A DNA stretch of 64,000 nucleotides from JBBSJZ01 sp041739875 (GTDB lineage Bacteria; Planctomycetota; Planctomycetia; Pirellulales; Pirellulaceae). Of this stretch, positions 8,344 to 17,897 are shown piece by piece. The translations under genes were made by a program, and so were the position numbers. Each line of letters starts with the position of its first letter. The stretch's first letter is position 1. Location of the stretch: NCBI GenBank assembly GCA_041739875.1, contig JBGSNA010000011.1, positions 1 through 64,000 on the forward strand, given 5' to 3'. Below the pieces are notes generated by a model. That model was not told the DNA's origin, searched no databases, and saw only the letters and a program-made list of their open reading frames with translations.

Positions 8344-10342
8344 GTGCGAGCCAAACGTATTGGTAGGGTTCTAAAACTAAGTCTTCGCTTGTCGCGAAAG
8401 TCTCGGCAGTGATTGCGTCTTGAAAGAAACGCCCAAGTCCAGCCGTGCGCAGCGTATTCCCACTGATCGACTGCGAGAATTCGGAGAAGTTTGCAGCAAC
8501 AATTAAGCGATGGCCATCGTGTTGTCGCAAAAAGCTAAGAACGTGCGGGTTGTTGCAAGTTACCAAATCCATCTCTTGTCCTGCCAACGCTGGCAGCGAT
8601 TTACGGACCTGAATCATTCGCTGCAGACGGCGAAAAATCGACTTCCGAATCGATCCGTCACGCGATGCGAACTTCTCTCCGAGATCGTCTAAGAAATCCC
8701 AATGCATTCTTGGCCGGTGCACCCAACGGGTGTCGCCCGCCTTGGCAGGGTCTTTTACGAAGTCGTAGTCGTTTAGAATACCCCACTCTTCGCCCAGATA
8801 GATCAAAGGAATTCCGCCAATGCTAAGCGTCACGCTTTGCAGCAGCAGCATACGGCGGATGCTCAATTCACGCTGCTCTTGTGAATCTCGCTCGATCGCA
8901 AGTTCCAATCCCGCTAGCGATGCAAGAGTTCCAGCGATGCGCATATCACCTGTTTGCACGTTCTCTTGAAAGGGGACGCCTCGCGCAAACGAACCAGGGA
9001 ATTGTCCGGTATAAAATCGATTCAAGAATTGGCGATGATCGTAGGCATTGATGCCCAACGCTGCCGCATCCGCATCGTCAAACGTCCATCCGATATCATC
9101 GTGGCAACGCAGATAATTGACCCAAGCGGTATGGACAGGCAACTGATGTCGGTGACTAAGCGAGCGCACCAACAATTGGGTCGATCGTGTCGCCAAAGAC
9201 TCCCATAATAACGCCATTAGCGTGGGATTGTAGGAGATTTGGCATTCTTCTGGGCTGACGTACTTTACAACATCATCGGGATGCACGATCGCCTCAGATT
9301 TGAACAGCAAACCCGGAGTCGCGATTCGAGCTAACTTGTTGAAAGTGCGGATCAGTGTGTGTGCCTTCGGCAAATTTTCGCAGCTCGTCCCCATCTCCTT
9401 CCAGATGAATGCAACGGCATCGAGTCGCAAGACATCGACTCCTGTGTTTGCGATAAAGAACATTTCTTCAAGCATCGCACGAAACACAGCAGGATTACTG
9501 TAGTTTAGATCCCATTGGAAGCTGTTGAATGTGGTCCAGACACATTGCCCCATTCCGTCATGCCAAGTGAAGTTACCGCGTCGCACCGTCGGGAAAATTT
9601 CTCGAAGAGTTTCCTCATATTGATTCGGTACAGTGCGATCTGGAAAGATGTAGTAGAAGTTTTGGTATTCGCGATTTCCGGATTGAGCGAGCTTGGCCCA
9701 CTCGTGGTCGTCCGAAGTGTGATTGAAGACGAAGTCCAGCACCAACGTGATACCTGCCGCACGTAATGCAATGGCCAGCGATCTCAAATCGTCGATCGTT
9801 CCTAGTCGTGGGTCAACACTTCGATAATTGCTGATTGCGTAGCCACCATCGTTGTCACCAGGACGCACTGCAAACAATGGCATCAAGTGCAAATAAGTGA
9901 GCCCAAGTTCTTGAAAATAATCGATGCAGTCGCGAAGCCGGCTGAGGTTCTCGCTAAACAGATCGACATACAACGCACCGCCGACGATTTTCTCAGTCGC
10001 AAACCACTCCGGCTCATTGATTCGCTGTCGATCAAACTCTCGTAGCGTTTCGGGGCGTTGAATCCAAGCGCGGGCGACGGTGAGTAGGATTTGTTCCAGG
10101 TGGTAAAAGAAGTCGTAGCGTTCGCCATACAATTCGAACAAACGCTCAAACAACTCGGGCCAGTGCAGAGCCAATCTCCCATCGAATTCATGCCTCAGGC
10201 GTTCGTCAACCTGTTCGGACCGCCACAGTTCATCGAGTCGAGGAAGGAGACGGCGAAGCGACAAATCGGCCTTGAATCGTATTTCACTAGGCACATCGAC
10301 GGCTCCATTACTCTGTGGTCGGCGATGGTTCGATTCGATCAT
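8336..10342 (-). CDS. Amylosucrase (GH13_4): sucrose to alpha-1,4-glucan plus fructose
   Basis: 668 residues, close to known amylosucrases (about 630-650). An all-helical N domain (about 25-110) precedes the GH13 barrel: region I LDFVFNH (202-208), nucleophile D308 in DVLRLDAV, acid/base E350 in FKSEAI and transition-state H414-D415 in RCHDDIGW. Two amylosucrase-specific features are the IWKEMGTSCENLP stretch after the nucleophile and the FTWHDGMGQCVWTTF loop. Unlike sucrose phosphorylase it would elongate glucan directly from sucrose. It overlaps the synthase gene by 35 bp and the phosphatase gene by 8 bp. No signal peptide, so cytoplasmic; product glucan could be branched by the enzyme at 1928-3772. 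Confidence 0.87.
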   Translation of the reverse strand: MIESNHRRPQSNGAVDVPSEIRFKADLSLRRLLPRLDELWRSEQVDERLRHEFDGRLALHWPELFERLFELYGERYDFFYHLEQILLTVARAWIQRPETLREFDRQRINEPEWFATEKIVGGALYVDLFSENLSRLRDCIDYFQELGLTYLHLMPLFAVRPGDNDGGYAISNYRSVDPRLGTIDDLRSLAIALRAAGITLVLDFVFNHTSDDHEWAKLAQSGNREYQNFYYIFPDRTVPNQYEETLREIFPTVRRGNFTWHDGMGQCVWTTFNSFQWDLNYSNPAVFRAMLEEMFFIANTGVDVLRLDAVAFIWKEMGTSCENLPKAHTLIRTFNKLARIATPGLLFKSEAIVHPDDVVKYVSPEECQISYNPTLMALLWESLATRSTQLLVRSLSHRHQLPVHTAWVNYLRCHDDIGWTFDDADAAALGINAYDHRQFLNRFYTGQFPGSFARGVPFQENVQTGDMRIAGTLASLAGLELAIERDSQEQRELSIRRMLLLQSVTLSIGGIPLIYLGEEWGILNDYDFVKDPAKAGDTRWVHRPRMHWDFLDDLGEKFASRDGSIRKSIFRRLQRMIQVRKSLPALAGQEMDLVTCNNPHVLSFLRQHDGHRLIVAANFSEFSQSISGNTLRTAGLGRFFQDAITAETFATSEDLVLEPYQYVWLARV

Positions 10343-12485
10343 TCGGGATCACGATATTGTCTAAAAAGTTGTAGTACTCGATGCCCTCGAGAATTCCGCG
10401 AGCATGATGCCCGCTGGCGAAATAAACACGGGGTTGGTTTCGCAGTCCTTCAAGTTCAGGGCTGTAATTTCCGACCACAACACCCAGTGTCCGGCCCAAC
10501 AGCATTCCAGCATCGTTGCCCGAGTCGCCTGCGACTAGTACATTGTCCGGCGAAAAACCCCATTTCCATAGCACGTGTCGCATCGATAGGTCGCTTCCTC
10601 CACGAACCGGAATGACATCGAGGTACATTCCTAGAGATAGAACGACTTTGGCTCGAAGTCCCGCTTCGCGAAGCTGTTTTTTGATTGCGGCAATACTTGG
10701 CGATTTCTCAAAGTCGATATCGTAACTGATTTTGAACTCGGACTGATTCTCACTGGGTTGTCGGCATAAGCCAGGTAGCTCAGCCAGTATCGCGTCGATC
10801 TGCTTGGGTTTCCACTCATAGCCGATCTGCTTTCTCCAGCTGTGATCGGCCGTCAGCATTTCCCCGTAATGCAACTGGGTACCGGCATCGGTGTCGATTA
10901 AATCTGGTTTAGGCAAGCCGAGTTCCTCCACAAGCTTCATCGCGCTATCGAGTCGTCGCCCGGTTGCAATCCCGAATCCGATGTTGTCGTGTTCGCGAAG
11001 TAGTTCGTTGAACTCAGCCAACGAATCCGAATCGCCTGTAAGCGTGTTGTCCAGATCCGTAATAATCAGTCGATCGAATTCTGGCAAGTTTCGTTCTCGT
11101 GATCGATTTGCCAGTGCAGGTTTCGGGGAATGTTGGAGGATATCATCCAAGTCACGCAGGTATCGCGTCGCATGCTTACTCCAGGTGTAGTGTTTCCGTG
11201 TGCCAACGATACCCGCATCGGACCATTGTTGCCAATGATCGGGTTCGGTCAGAACTCGCAATAATGCATGTTCGATTGCATTCGAATCAAATGGATCAAC
11301 CAGCAGTCCGTTGTTGCAATTTCCAATGATGTCGCGAGGCCCGCCGTCATTCGTCGCAACAATCGGCAATCCGGTCGCGCCGGCTTCCAGCAGCGTCAAG
11401 CCGAAGGGTTCTGTCAACGCCGGGTTGATAAAGACACCGCGCCCTTTCACGGCCAGGCGATACAGGTCAGGAACATCTTGCGGTGTATGGTTTTTGGGGT
11501 AAGCGACGCTTCCGTACAGATCATATTTGTCAATTAAGTAAATGATGTCATTAATGACTTGCTGTTGGGACTTAGGGAGAGTTCGCAAATCATCGCGAGC
11601 CCCTAAAACCATGACCAAATTCGCGATTTCGCTTAGTTGGGAGCTTTCACCATACACCTGAACGAGCTTTTCCAGATTTTTTCGTTCGTCTGGGCGTGCC
11701 ATCGCCAAAATCATTGGCTTGGACGGATTTCGTAGAAAACGCTTCAGCTCATCCCCGATCGGTGATTCAGCAAAGTGCTCATCCGGCGGCGAAAAGTTTG
11801 TCAGGTCGACACCCGGCGGGATCACTTCCATGCGAGACGGTTGATAATGATCGTACAATTCGTATTGATCACTCACTTCCTGTTCTGTGCTGGTAACAAC
11901 CATCGAAGCCGTCTCAAGTGCAATTTCCTCGGCTTCGGTCCTCAATGCAAACTTGTATTTCTTCTCAAGCATTTCTGGCGAGGTTTTATCACAAGTCATT
12001 CGTTGGCGTTTTACACGACCGAGTGAGTGTCCAGTGAATATAAAAGGAATGTGAAGTAATTGAGCCAACTGTGCCCCTGCCAAGCCTGCGTCGGCATAGT
12101 GTCCATGAAGAATGTCCGGCAATCCGGTGCGGCGAAAATGAACAAGTGTTTGATCCACGAACATTTCAAGATAGGGCCACAGTGCCTCTTTCTTTAAATA
12201 GCGTTTGGGTCCGAATGGAATTCGAACGATTTTCGCTTTGTCGGAGATGGGTTCGTGCAGCTGCGCATAATCCTCACTGACTTTTGGATCGATGATCTGA
12301 CGCGTGAGCAGCTCGACTGCTCCGACATTCGGATGTGAAGCTAACTCGCGAGTTAGTTCTAGCACGTACTTAACCTGCCCGCCTGTATCAGAGTCGCATC
12401 CGAGCTCCGCGTCCTTGGCTCGAATCAGCCCATGGAGGCTGATGAGCGTGATTTTCAACTTGGTTTCTCGTTCTAACAATCTCAT
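10308..12485 (-). CDS. spsA: Bidomain sucrose-phosphate synthase (GT4 + phosphatase-like HAD)
   Basis: 725 residues. The GT-B/GT4 part (about 10-455) starts with ISLHGL and the glycine-rich DSDTGGQVKYVLEL, then HGHYADAGLAG (128-138), FTGHSLGRVKRQ (150-161) and the C-domain E-x7-E in NPALTEPFGLTLLEA (E359, E367). These are diagnostic for sucrose-phosphate synthases using UDP- or ADP-glucose and fructose-6-phosphate. Residues 470-725 form a sucrose-phosphatase-like HAD domain with an intact DxDxT motif (D477, D479) and a late GDSGND. Many cyanobacterial and plant synthases have lost these residues, so this domain may be active. It is first in the operon; the promoter should lie in 12486-12738, which carries a 15-bp tandem duplication. 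Confidence 0.9.
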   Translation of the reverse strand: MRLLERETKLKITLISLHGLIRAKDAELGCDSDTGGQVKYVLELTRELASHPNVGAVELLTRQIIDPKVSEDYAQLHEPISDKAKIVRIPFGPKRYLKKEALWPYLEMFVDQTLVHFRRTGLPDILHGHYADAGLAGAQLAQLLHIPFIFTGHSLGRVKRQRMTCDKTSPEMLEKKYKFALRTEAEEIALETASMVVTSTEQEVSDQYELYDHYQPSRMEVIPPGVDLTNFSPPDEHFAESPIGDELKRFLRNPSKPMILAMARPDERKNLEKLVQVYGESSQLSEIANLVMVLGARDDLRTLPKSQQQVINDIIYLIDKYDLYGSVAYPKNHTPQDVPDLYRLAVKGRGVFINPALTEPFGLTLLEAGATGLPIVATNDGGPRDIIGNCNNGLLVDPFDSNAIEHALLRVLTEPDHWQQWSDAGIVGTRKHYTWSKHATRYLRDLDDILQHSPKPALANRSRERNLPEFDRLIITDLDNTLTGDSDSLAEFNELLREHDNIGFGIATGRRLDSAMKLVEELGLPKPDLIDTDAGTQLHYGEMLTADHSWRKQIGYEWKPKQIDAILAELPGLCRQPSENQSEFKISYDIDFEKSPSIAAIKKQLREAGLRAKVVLSLGMYLDVIPVRGGSDLSMRHVLWKWGFSPDNVLVAGDSGNDAGMLLGRTLGVVVGNYSPELEGLRNQPRVYFASGHHARGILEGIEYYNFLDNIVIPNDRIEPSPTTE

Positions 12486-12564
12486 TTCATGTTCATCAAT
12501 GGATCAATGTATTTTGCGGTCGCAGTGAAGAGAGCCGATGGGACGTTCGTGTTGCGGCAACCTT

Positions 12565-12591
12565 TCAACCTCAGTTACGTCAACCTCAGTT
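12565..12591. repeat. 12-bp direct repeat, period 15, upstream of the sucrose operon
   Basis: TCAACCTCAGTT occurs at 12565-12576 and 12580-12591. It lies 80-106 nt upstream of the synthase start codon, within the likely promoter region. Whether it binds a regulator or is a slippage product cannot be told from sequence. Confidence 0.6.
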
Positions 12592-12738
12592 CCAACAAAA
12601 TGCGAATGTATCCAAGGGTCGCTAGGCGCGCAGTATTTCACGCGTACAGCATTTCGTGCTTTCGATTGATCTCTTGTTACGCTGCGGCAGACCGAATGTC
12701 ATGCCGCACACGCTTCCGAACGTTGCACGGATATGGCC

Positions 12739-12906
12739 TCATGCGATGGGGCCACGACGTCCCATGACGAGCCCGATGATAAATAGGACCAAGAACACGA
12801 AAAAAAGAATCTTTGCAATGCTGGCGGCGGTACCGGCAACAACGCCAAAACCGAGGACGCCAGCTATCAATGCGATTACTAAAAAGGTTAGGGCCCAACT
12901 CAACAT
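12739..12906 (-). CDS. DUF1328-family small membrane protein (YtjA-like)
   Basis: 55 residues with two hydrophobic helices (about 4-24 and 29-48) separated by the GTAASIAKILFFVF turn and ending in MGRRGPIA. This matches the short DUF1328/YtjA family almost along its full length. The ATG at 12906 is preceded by ACGGAG at a good spacing; the frame is open further upstream but that part has no family character. Function is unknown; homologues are often stress- or osmotically regulated, and the next gene is a mechanosensitive-type channel. Confidence 0.85.
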   Translation of the reverse strand: MLSWALTFLVIALIAGVLGFGVVAGTAASIAKILFFVFLVLFIIGLVMGRRGPIA

Positions 12907-13636
12907 GACAATCTCCGTAGGTAAGGTGCAAAATTCTGTCGAGGGAGCGAACATCGAAACCACACGACACGAACGTTGCCAACGCGATTGTTGTGCCATT
13001 GTTCGATAAGCTCTCAACGAAATTGTTCAACTTGCGAGAATACAGCCATTTCGAAGCGATTGTGCAAATTCATCGTCTTCAACTGGCCCCAAACCGGACA
13101 GCTTGGTGCGAAACCGATCGATCCGTAAATCAATCCAATGTCATCGCCAAGTATGTTGGGACGTTAAGAATAGGATTGCTTGACCAATTTATCGTTCGGA
13201 ATCGTTTCTCAATCTTTTGAAACAAGCGTTCTTTCGCAACCCGCATTAAACTTGAAAAACTGAGCTGCAATGGATTGTGTGACCTCTTCGATCTGCACGC
13301 CTGTCGTCGGTTTTGGGTGAGGCGAATGAACTTCACGCTACGCGAAATCAAAGGTGGAATGCACCCACCATGCGGTGCGCAAGAGCTGGCGCCAGAATCG
13401 GTTGGGCGCAGAAGGGTGGTCGCAAAATGACCTCCGTGCGAGTTAAACAACCGTGCAATTGGGCGGGAACGCGGGTTTTCCGACGACGCGGCGCAACAGT
13501 TGCTTTGCAGGCGTTATACAGGGTGTGAGCTCGACGGCGTAACCTGAAGCTTTGTCACAAATTGCCAGATCGCAACGACGGGAATACCGAGCCAATACTC
13601 GAAGCTCTGATTCCCCATTAATGAATTGTCCAACGC
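12907..13636. other. Long intergenic region (730 nt); no gene seen
   Basis: Lies between two divergent genes and so should hold promoters for the DUF1328 peptide and the large MscS-type channel. The open frames inside are short, with arginine- and serine-rich compositions typical of non-coding frames. I recognise no RNA gene or repeat. A small RNA or a diverged pseudogene cannot be excluded. Confidence 0.5.
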
Positions 13637-16600
13637 ATGAACTTTCTTCGACTGTGTTTTTTTGTTGGCTCGATCTTTCTCAGCGATTGGCGACTCGTAC
13701 TCGGTCAAGATGACGTATTGAGTGCCGACGGAAAGAGGATCGCAAATATTGACAGTTCAATTGCGAATGGCAAAGCGGCCGCAGCGGCTGTCGACGAGAT
13801 CGCGACAGGCGTCGCTGAAATTGAAGCAGCGAGTGAAATGGACGAAAAACTCTTGCAATCGCTGCTTGATCTCTACAAGCAAGCCAAGGCATTTCAGGCA
13901 ACGGCTGCCAGTCGCCAGGACAAGGCAAAAACCCTCAAGCAGATGACTGTCTCCGCGGCCGATGACATCGCAACGTTATCCGAGAAACTGAAGGCTCCGG
14001 TCGAAAAGATCGAGACGCCATCCGAGCGAGCCTCTCCGGAGCTGCTGCGACAAGAATTGGCGACCACCCAAGCCGAATATGACGTGATCAGCAACACCTT
14101 GAAGTCGTTGGTCTCTGAAACGGCGACCCGACAAAAGCGGCTAGCCGAAATTCCATCGTTGATTTCCTCGGCGGAAAAGATGTTGCGCGACGTTGAAGAA
14201 CAACTGGCACTATCCAATCCGACGACCGAATCGCCAGTCGAAACGCGAGCGCGTCTGGCACGTACAAATTCGCACCAGGCCGCGTTGAAGGCGGAAGTAG
14301 CTGAACTGCAAGCTGAGCAAGCAGCCTACCTAGCGACTACTGACTTACTGCCGCTCCAGCGCCAATGGGCTGAGCGCCAACAGTCACAGTTGCGAATCAA
14401 GTTGGACTTTCTGCGAGAGGCTTCAATCCTTCGGAAACAGGAATCCAACGATGAGGCGATGAGCATTCTGCAGCGCCAAATTGAGTTGGTTCCAGACGCA
14501 CTGAAGGAATTGGCGACAAGCAATTATGAACTGGCCCAGCGACGACAAAGCTTGTTGTCAGAAGCCAGTCAATCGAATGCATTGGCGAATCGGATAAAGG
14601 AGAAGCAGGGTGAACTGGAAGCAGCGCTGATCGCCTCGGAAGGTCGCTTGGAAACGGTCGGTTTGACCCAGGCGATAGGTCAATTGCTTCGTAGTAAACG
14701 GGATGAATACGAAAAGGTTCGCTTGAGGTTTCAAACGTCATCCTCGCTTGATCAACAGATTGCTGTGCACCAGGTCGCAGCTTACGAGTTGGAAGACCGA
14801 TTGTCGTCACTGACAGAATCCCTTGCGTCGCTCGGTGACATTGAAATTCCAGACACCGATGCCGATATCGCTGAACTCGATACCCAGCAAGCAAAGTACT
14901 TTTTGCTAGTCCAGCAGCGAAATGAAACGCAAGAGACGCTTCAGTCGCAAACGGCATTGTTGCAGGCCCTGCTCTTGGTAGAAGCTTCGAACCAACAACT
15001 GCATCAATCGATAGATGAATACACCGCATTCGTTGACAAGAATATATTTTGGATCCGCAGTGATGCTCCTGTTTCGATCCAGGAAATCATGGAATTGCCG
15101 TCGGCATCCCGCTGGTTGATAAGTTCAAAGAACTGGGCGGATTTGGCGAATCAATTGTTTTCTGGCATCATTTCGCGTCCGATCATGACATTGATCGGAG
15201 CTAGCGGAGTGCTCGCATTGTTTGTGCGTCGTCCAGCGATGCGGAAAGCGATTGCCAAGAGTGGTGAATCGGCAAAAGCGTGGAATGCTGGTTTCCAGAC
15301 AACTGCGACATCGCTGGTAGCGACTTTTCTGCTCGCCTTTGGTTGGCCAAGCCTGGCTGCGATCGTGGGAATTGTGTTGATCGGCGGCCAAGCGGACACT
15401 TTGTTCACTCGCGGTTTCGCTAGCGCGTGCATCTACGTCGCATTATTCGTTTCATCACGCCATTTGCTCAGTCAAACGTGCCGTGAAGGTGGGCTGGCGG
15501 ATAAACATTTCGGTTGGAGCGTTTCGTTGAGAAGGATGCTGAGGCGAAATTTGCAATGGTACACCAATGTTGGCTTTGTCCTCGTATTTGTGATGCTTCT
15601 TTTTCACGAGCATCCCGATTCGACAACGCGAACCGCGGTGTCTCGATTAGCAGCCACTCTTTTACTCTTGGCAACTGCTTTGTTTCACCATTTTATTTCC
15701 AAACCGAAAAGTCCAATTTACGACGATATTCGAATCCACTATCCCGATTCACTTTTCTGTCGGTTTCGACGCCTCGTGTGGATCGTCGCGGTGGGTTCAC
15801 CCGCTTCGTTTGCTGGCCTGGCGTTATTGGGCTACTTGGATACAGCATATCGACTCGGACAATCCCTTCAGTCGACGATGCTCCTATTGGTCGCTTTGAT
15901 TGTTCTGGTGGCACTCGCATTTCGTTGGTTGCACATTTATCAAGCTCGAATCGTGCGTGAGCAATTGATGGAAATGCGACGAAAGAAGCTGGCCAACGAC
16001 GAAGATACCACGGGTGGATCGCTCGCGACGGACGTCGGCATCGAGATCCAAAAAGAAGCGATGGAGGACTTGCCGGCACTGAGCGAACAAACACGCAAGC
16101 TGGTCTTTGTCGTTGCCTGGGGGGCTGCGATTGTTGGCATGTCACTCGTTTGGAAGGACGTACTTCCTGCGATGCAGCTTTTGGATCGTTTCGAGTTGTG
16201 GACTGTCGGTAGCGGGGCTGCAATAGATCTCGTTTCACTACGAGACTTAATATTGTCGTTTCTGTCGGTATTCATCACCATCTTGGCCGTCAAAAATGTA
16301 CCTGCACTGCTTGAATTGATCGTGCTCAGGCAAACTTCGCTCGACACTGGCGCCCGATACGCGGTGACGACGATTTTACGATACCTGATTACGATTGGTG
16401 GTGTTATCCTGGCTCTGAACTTCTTGAGTCTTCCATGGACCAAGCTTGGGTGGCTCGTCGCTGCGGCCTCGGTCGGTCTTGGATTTGGACTGCAAGAGAT
16501 CTTCGCAAACTTTGTGTCGGGAATCATCTTGTTACTGGAACGCCCGGTTCGTGTCGGTGATGTCGTCACGATTGATTCCACAACAGGCGTTGTGTCGCGA

Positions 16601-17062
16601 ATTCAGATGAGAGCAACCACGGTGACGAGTTGGGATCGAAAAGAACTCGTTGTACCCAATAAGGATTTGGTGACAGGCAAGTTGCTCAACTGGTCGTTGT
16701 CCAATGTAATTAACCGGATGACGATCGAGGTCGGCGTTAGCTACGACGCGGACCCAGACGACGTTCGCACGATTCTACAAAAGGTCGTCACGGATAACGC
16801 GGAGGTGATGACCGAACCACCACCTTTGATCAATTTTGAAACGTTCGGAGAGAGCTCACTTAACTTTGTTGTACGTTTCTATCTGAGCTCACTTGAACGT
16901 CGAGTTGCGGTGATGCATGACTTGAACGCAGGCATTTGGCGAGCCTTGCGCAATGCCGACATTGCCATCCCTTATCCTCAACGGGACGTGCATTTCATCG
17001 CTGGCAACAAGAGCGACTCAATTCCGACCATCATTCAAGAATGCAGCGGTGTCACGAGATAG
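13637..17062 (+). CDS. Large MscS-family mechanosensitive channel (MscK/KefA-like)
   Basis: 1141 residues. A signal peptide (about 1-24) ends near VLGQDD. A long periplasmic region (about 30-470), rich in A, E, Q and L, is predicted coiled coil. Hydrophobic helices begin near 515 and recur to about 960. The MscS core (about 930-1130) includes GLGFGLQEIFANFVSG, LLERPVRVGDVV, TSWDRKELVVPNKDL and a final soluble vestibule. The pore helix precedes GLQEIFANF as in MscS. The length and N-terminal coiled coil match MscK/KefA or MscM-type proteins. It likely releases solutes on hypo-osmotic shock, which fits the sucrose operon. It ends just before the convergent 17090-17311 segment. Confidence 0.88.
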   Translation: MNFLRLCFFVGSIFLSDWRLVLGQDDVLSADGKRIANIDSSIANGKAAAAAVDEIATGVAEIEAASEMDEKLLQSLLDLYKQAKAFQATAASRQDKAKTLKQMTVSAADDIATLSEKLKAPVEKIETPSERASPELLRQELATTQAEYDVISNTLKSLVSETATRQKRLAEIPSLISSAEKMLRDVEEQLALSNPTTESPVETRARLARTNSHQAALKAEVAELQAEQAAYLATTDLLPLQRQWAERQQSQLRIKLDFLREASILRKQESNDEAMSILQRQIELVPDALKELATSNYELAQRRQSLLSEASQSNALANRIKEKQGELEAALIASEGRLETVGLTQAIGQLLRSKRDEYEKVRLRFQTSSSLDQQIAVHQVAAYELEDRLSSLTESLASLGDIEIPDTDADIAELDTQQAKYFLLVQQRNETQETLQSQTALLQALLLVEASNQQLHQSIDEYTAFVDKNIFWIRSDAPVSIQEIMELPSASRWLISSKNWADLANQLFSGIISRPIMTLIGASGVLALFVRRPAMRKAIAKSGESAKAWNAGFQTTATSLVATFLLAFGWPSLAAIVGIVLIGGQADTLFTRGFASACIYVALFVSSRHLLSQTCREGGLADKHFGWSVSLRRMLRRNLQWYTNVGFVLVFVMLLFHEHPDSTTRTAVSRLAATLLLLATALFHHFISKPKSPIYDDIRIHYPDSLFCRFRRLVWIVAVGSPASFAGLALLGYLDTAYRLGQSLQSTMLLLVALIVLVALAFRWLHIYQARIVREQLMEMRRKKLANDEDTTGGSLATDVGIEIQKEAMEDLPALSEQTRKLVFVVAWGAAIVGMSLVWKDVLPAMQLLDRFELWTVGSGAAIDLVSLRDLILSFLSVFITILAVKNVPALLELIVLRQTSLDTGARYAVTTILRYLITIGGVILALNFLSLPWTKLGWLVAAASVGLGFGLQEIFANFVSGIILLLERPVRVGDVVTIDSTTGVVSRIQMRATTVTSWDRKELVVPNKDLVTGKLLNWSLSNVINRMTIEVGVSYDADPDDVRTILQKVVTDNAEVMTEPPPLINFETFGESSLNFVVRFYLSSLERRVAVMHDLNAGIWRALRNADIAIPYPQRDVHFIAGNKSDSIPTIIQECSGVTR

Positions 17063-17089
17063 CAAGATGTCCAGTTTAGGCTTTATGTG

Positions 17090-17311
17090 CTAGTAAGCGT
17101 TTTGGCCGCGACGACCTTCCGCCATACGTTGAGCGACAAACAGGATCGAGTCGAGGAGTTGTTCGAAGTATTCGCGATCGCGAATGCCGCAGTAGTGATA
17201 CAACAAGGTGGTGGACACGTGCGTTCTTTCAAAGAAGACGTGCGAAATCTCCCTGAAGAATGCCATGTCCACCATCTTTTCATCCACCCATCGCGATTTC
17301 GGCAATATCAA
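17090..17311 (-). pseudogene. CysJ-type C-terminal remnant or small protein downstream of globin
   Basis: 73 codons from a TTG at 17311, in the same frame as the globin and separated from its TAA by 11 sense codons. The last 16 residues (FVAQRMAEGRRGQNAY) mirror the C-terminus of the CysJ-like protein at 22008 (FVAQLMAQGRYVRDVY). The DNA matches too: plus-strand 17086-17145 and 22003-22062 share long identical stretches such as TTGAGCGACAAAC and extend past the TAC-TAG end. The upstream 55 residues show no clear match to the flavoprotein. It may be a decayed duplicate of a flavoreductase tail or a short expressed protein. RYxRDVY, normally the FAD/NADPH-side end, is degraded here. Confidence 0.45.
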
Positions 17312-17344
17312 ACCGCGCCCGCACTTTTGTCGAATGAGCCAAAA

Positions 17345-17761
17345 TTAAGCCGCCATCTCACGTCCGGCCTCAAGCATCACATTGCTTATTGTCGTGTATG
17401 TCTCGACCCAAGCGTCCTTGACTTCTTCGGTGAAATCCTCACCAAGCCCCTTGTCGAGAGTCCAAAGCAGGGCTTCGCCCACCGTGTTGTAACTCTCTTC
17501 AGGCACGCCGTATGCGACGTGACGACGCCCCAGGTCTTGTACCGCAGACAAAATCGCTGATAGATTCGTGAGCGAAGTCACAGCGAGATTGAGCGTGGCC
17601 ATCAGCTTACGCCCTTGCTCTTTGATGTCGCCTTTGAAGAGCGGTTTTAGAGACGGGTCAAGCTCGAATAGTCTTCCGTAAAATAATTCCGCAGCTTGCT
17701 CAGAGATCGGTTTGATCTTTGCCCAACTAGATTGGACCAACTCTATTCTTTCTGGTGTCAT
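17345..17761 (-). CDS. Single-domain globin (flavohaemoglobin-type)
   Basis: 138 residues, the length of one globin fold. The proximal haem ligand is H81 in GRRHVAYGV, followed by the F-G corner and a G-helix with YNTVGEALLWTL as in flavohaemoglobin and Vitreoscilla-type globins. Q49 in KEQGRKL is the likely distal residue. There is no FAD/NAD reductase domain in this frame; the protein ends in a TAA. It is 136 nt downstream of the Tll0287-type gene at the end of the nitrate run. A role in NO detoxification during nitrate/nitrite reduction is inferred, with electrons supplied by a separate reductase. Oxygen sensing or delivery is an alternative. Confidence 0.9.
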   Translation of the reverse strand: MTPERIELVQSSWAKIKPISEQAAELFYGRLFELDPSLKPLFKGDIKEQGRKLMATLNLAVTSLTNLSAILSAVQDLGRRHVAYGVPEESYNTVGEALLWTLDKGLGEDFTEEVKDAWVETYTTISNVMLEAGREMAA

Positions 17762-17897
17762 GTTGCTTGCTCTCTACGAGTGCGGACAGCGAGTGCCCGG
17801 ATACGGTGAATGGAACGGGGTCAACTCAGTTCGGTCGGGGACCGGCTGAAACATACTTCTATGAAATAAACGTCAACAATGAACGTGCGCTGACCGA

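Noticed and set aside
13130..13528. Open frames in the 12907-13636 intergenic region
   Set aside because: Arg/Ser-rich compositions, overlap with each other on both strands and no family resemblance.
17836..17848. CGGTC-GGG-GACCG inverted repeat between Tll0287-type and globin genes
   Set aside because: Only 5-bp stem and no U-run; not counted as a terminator.
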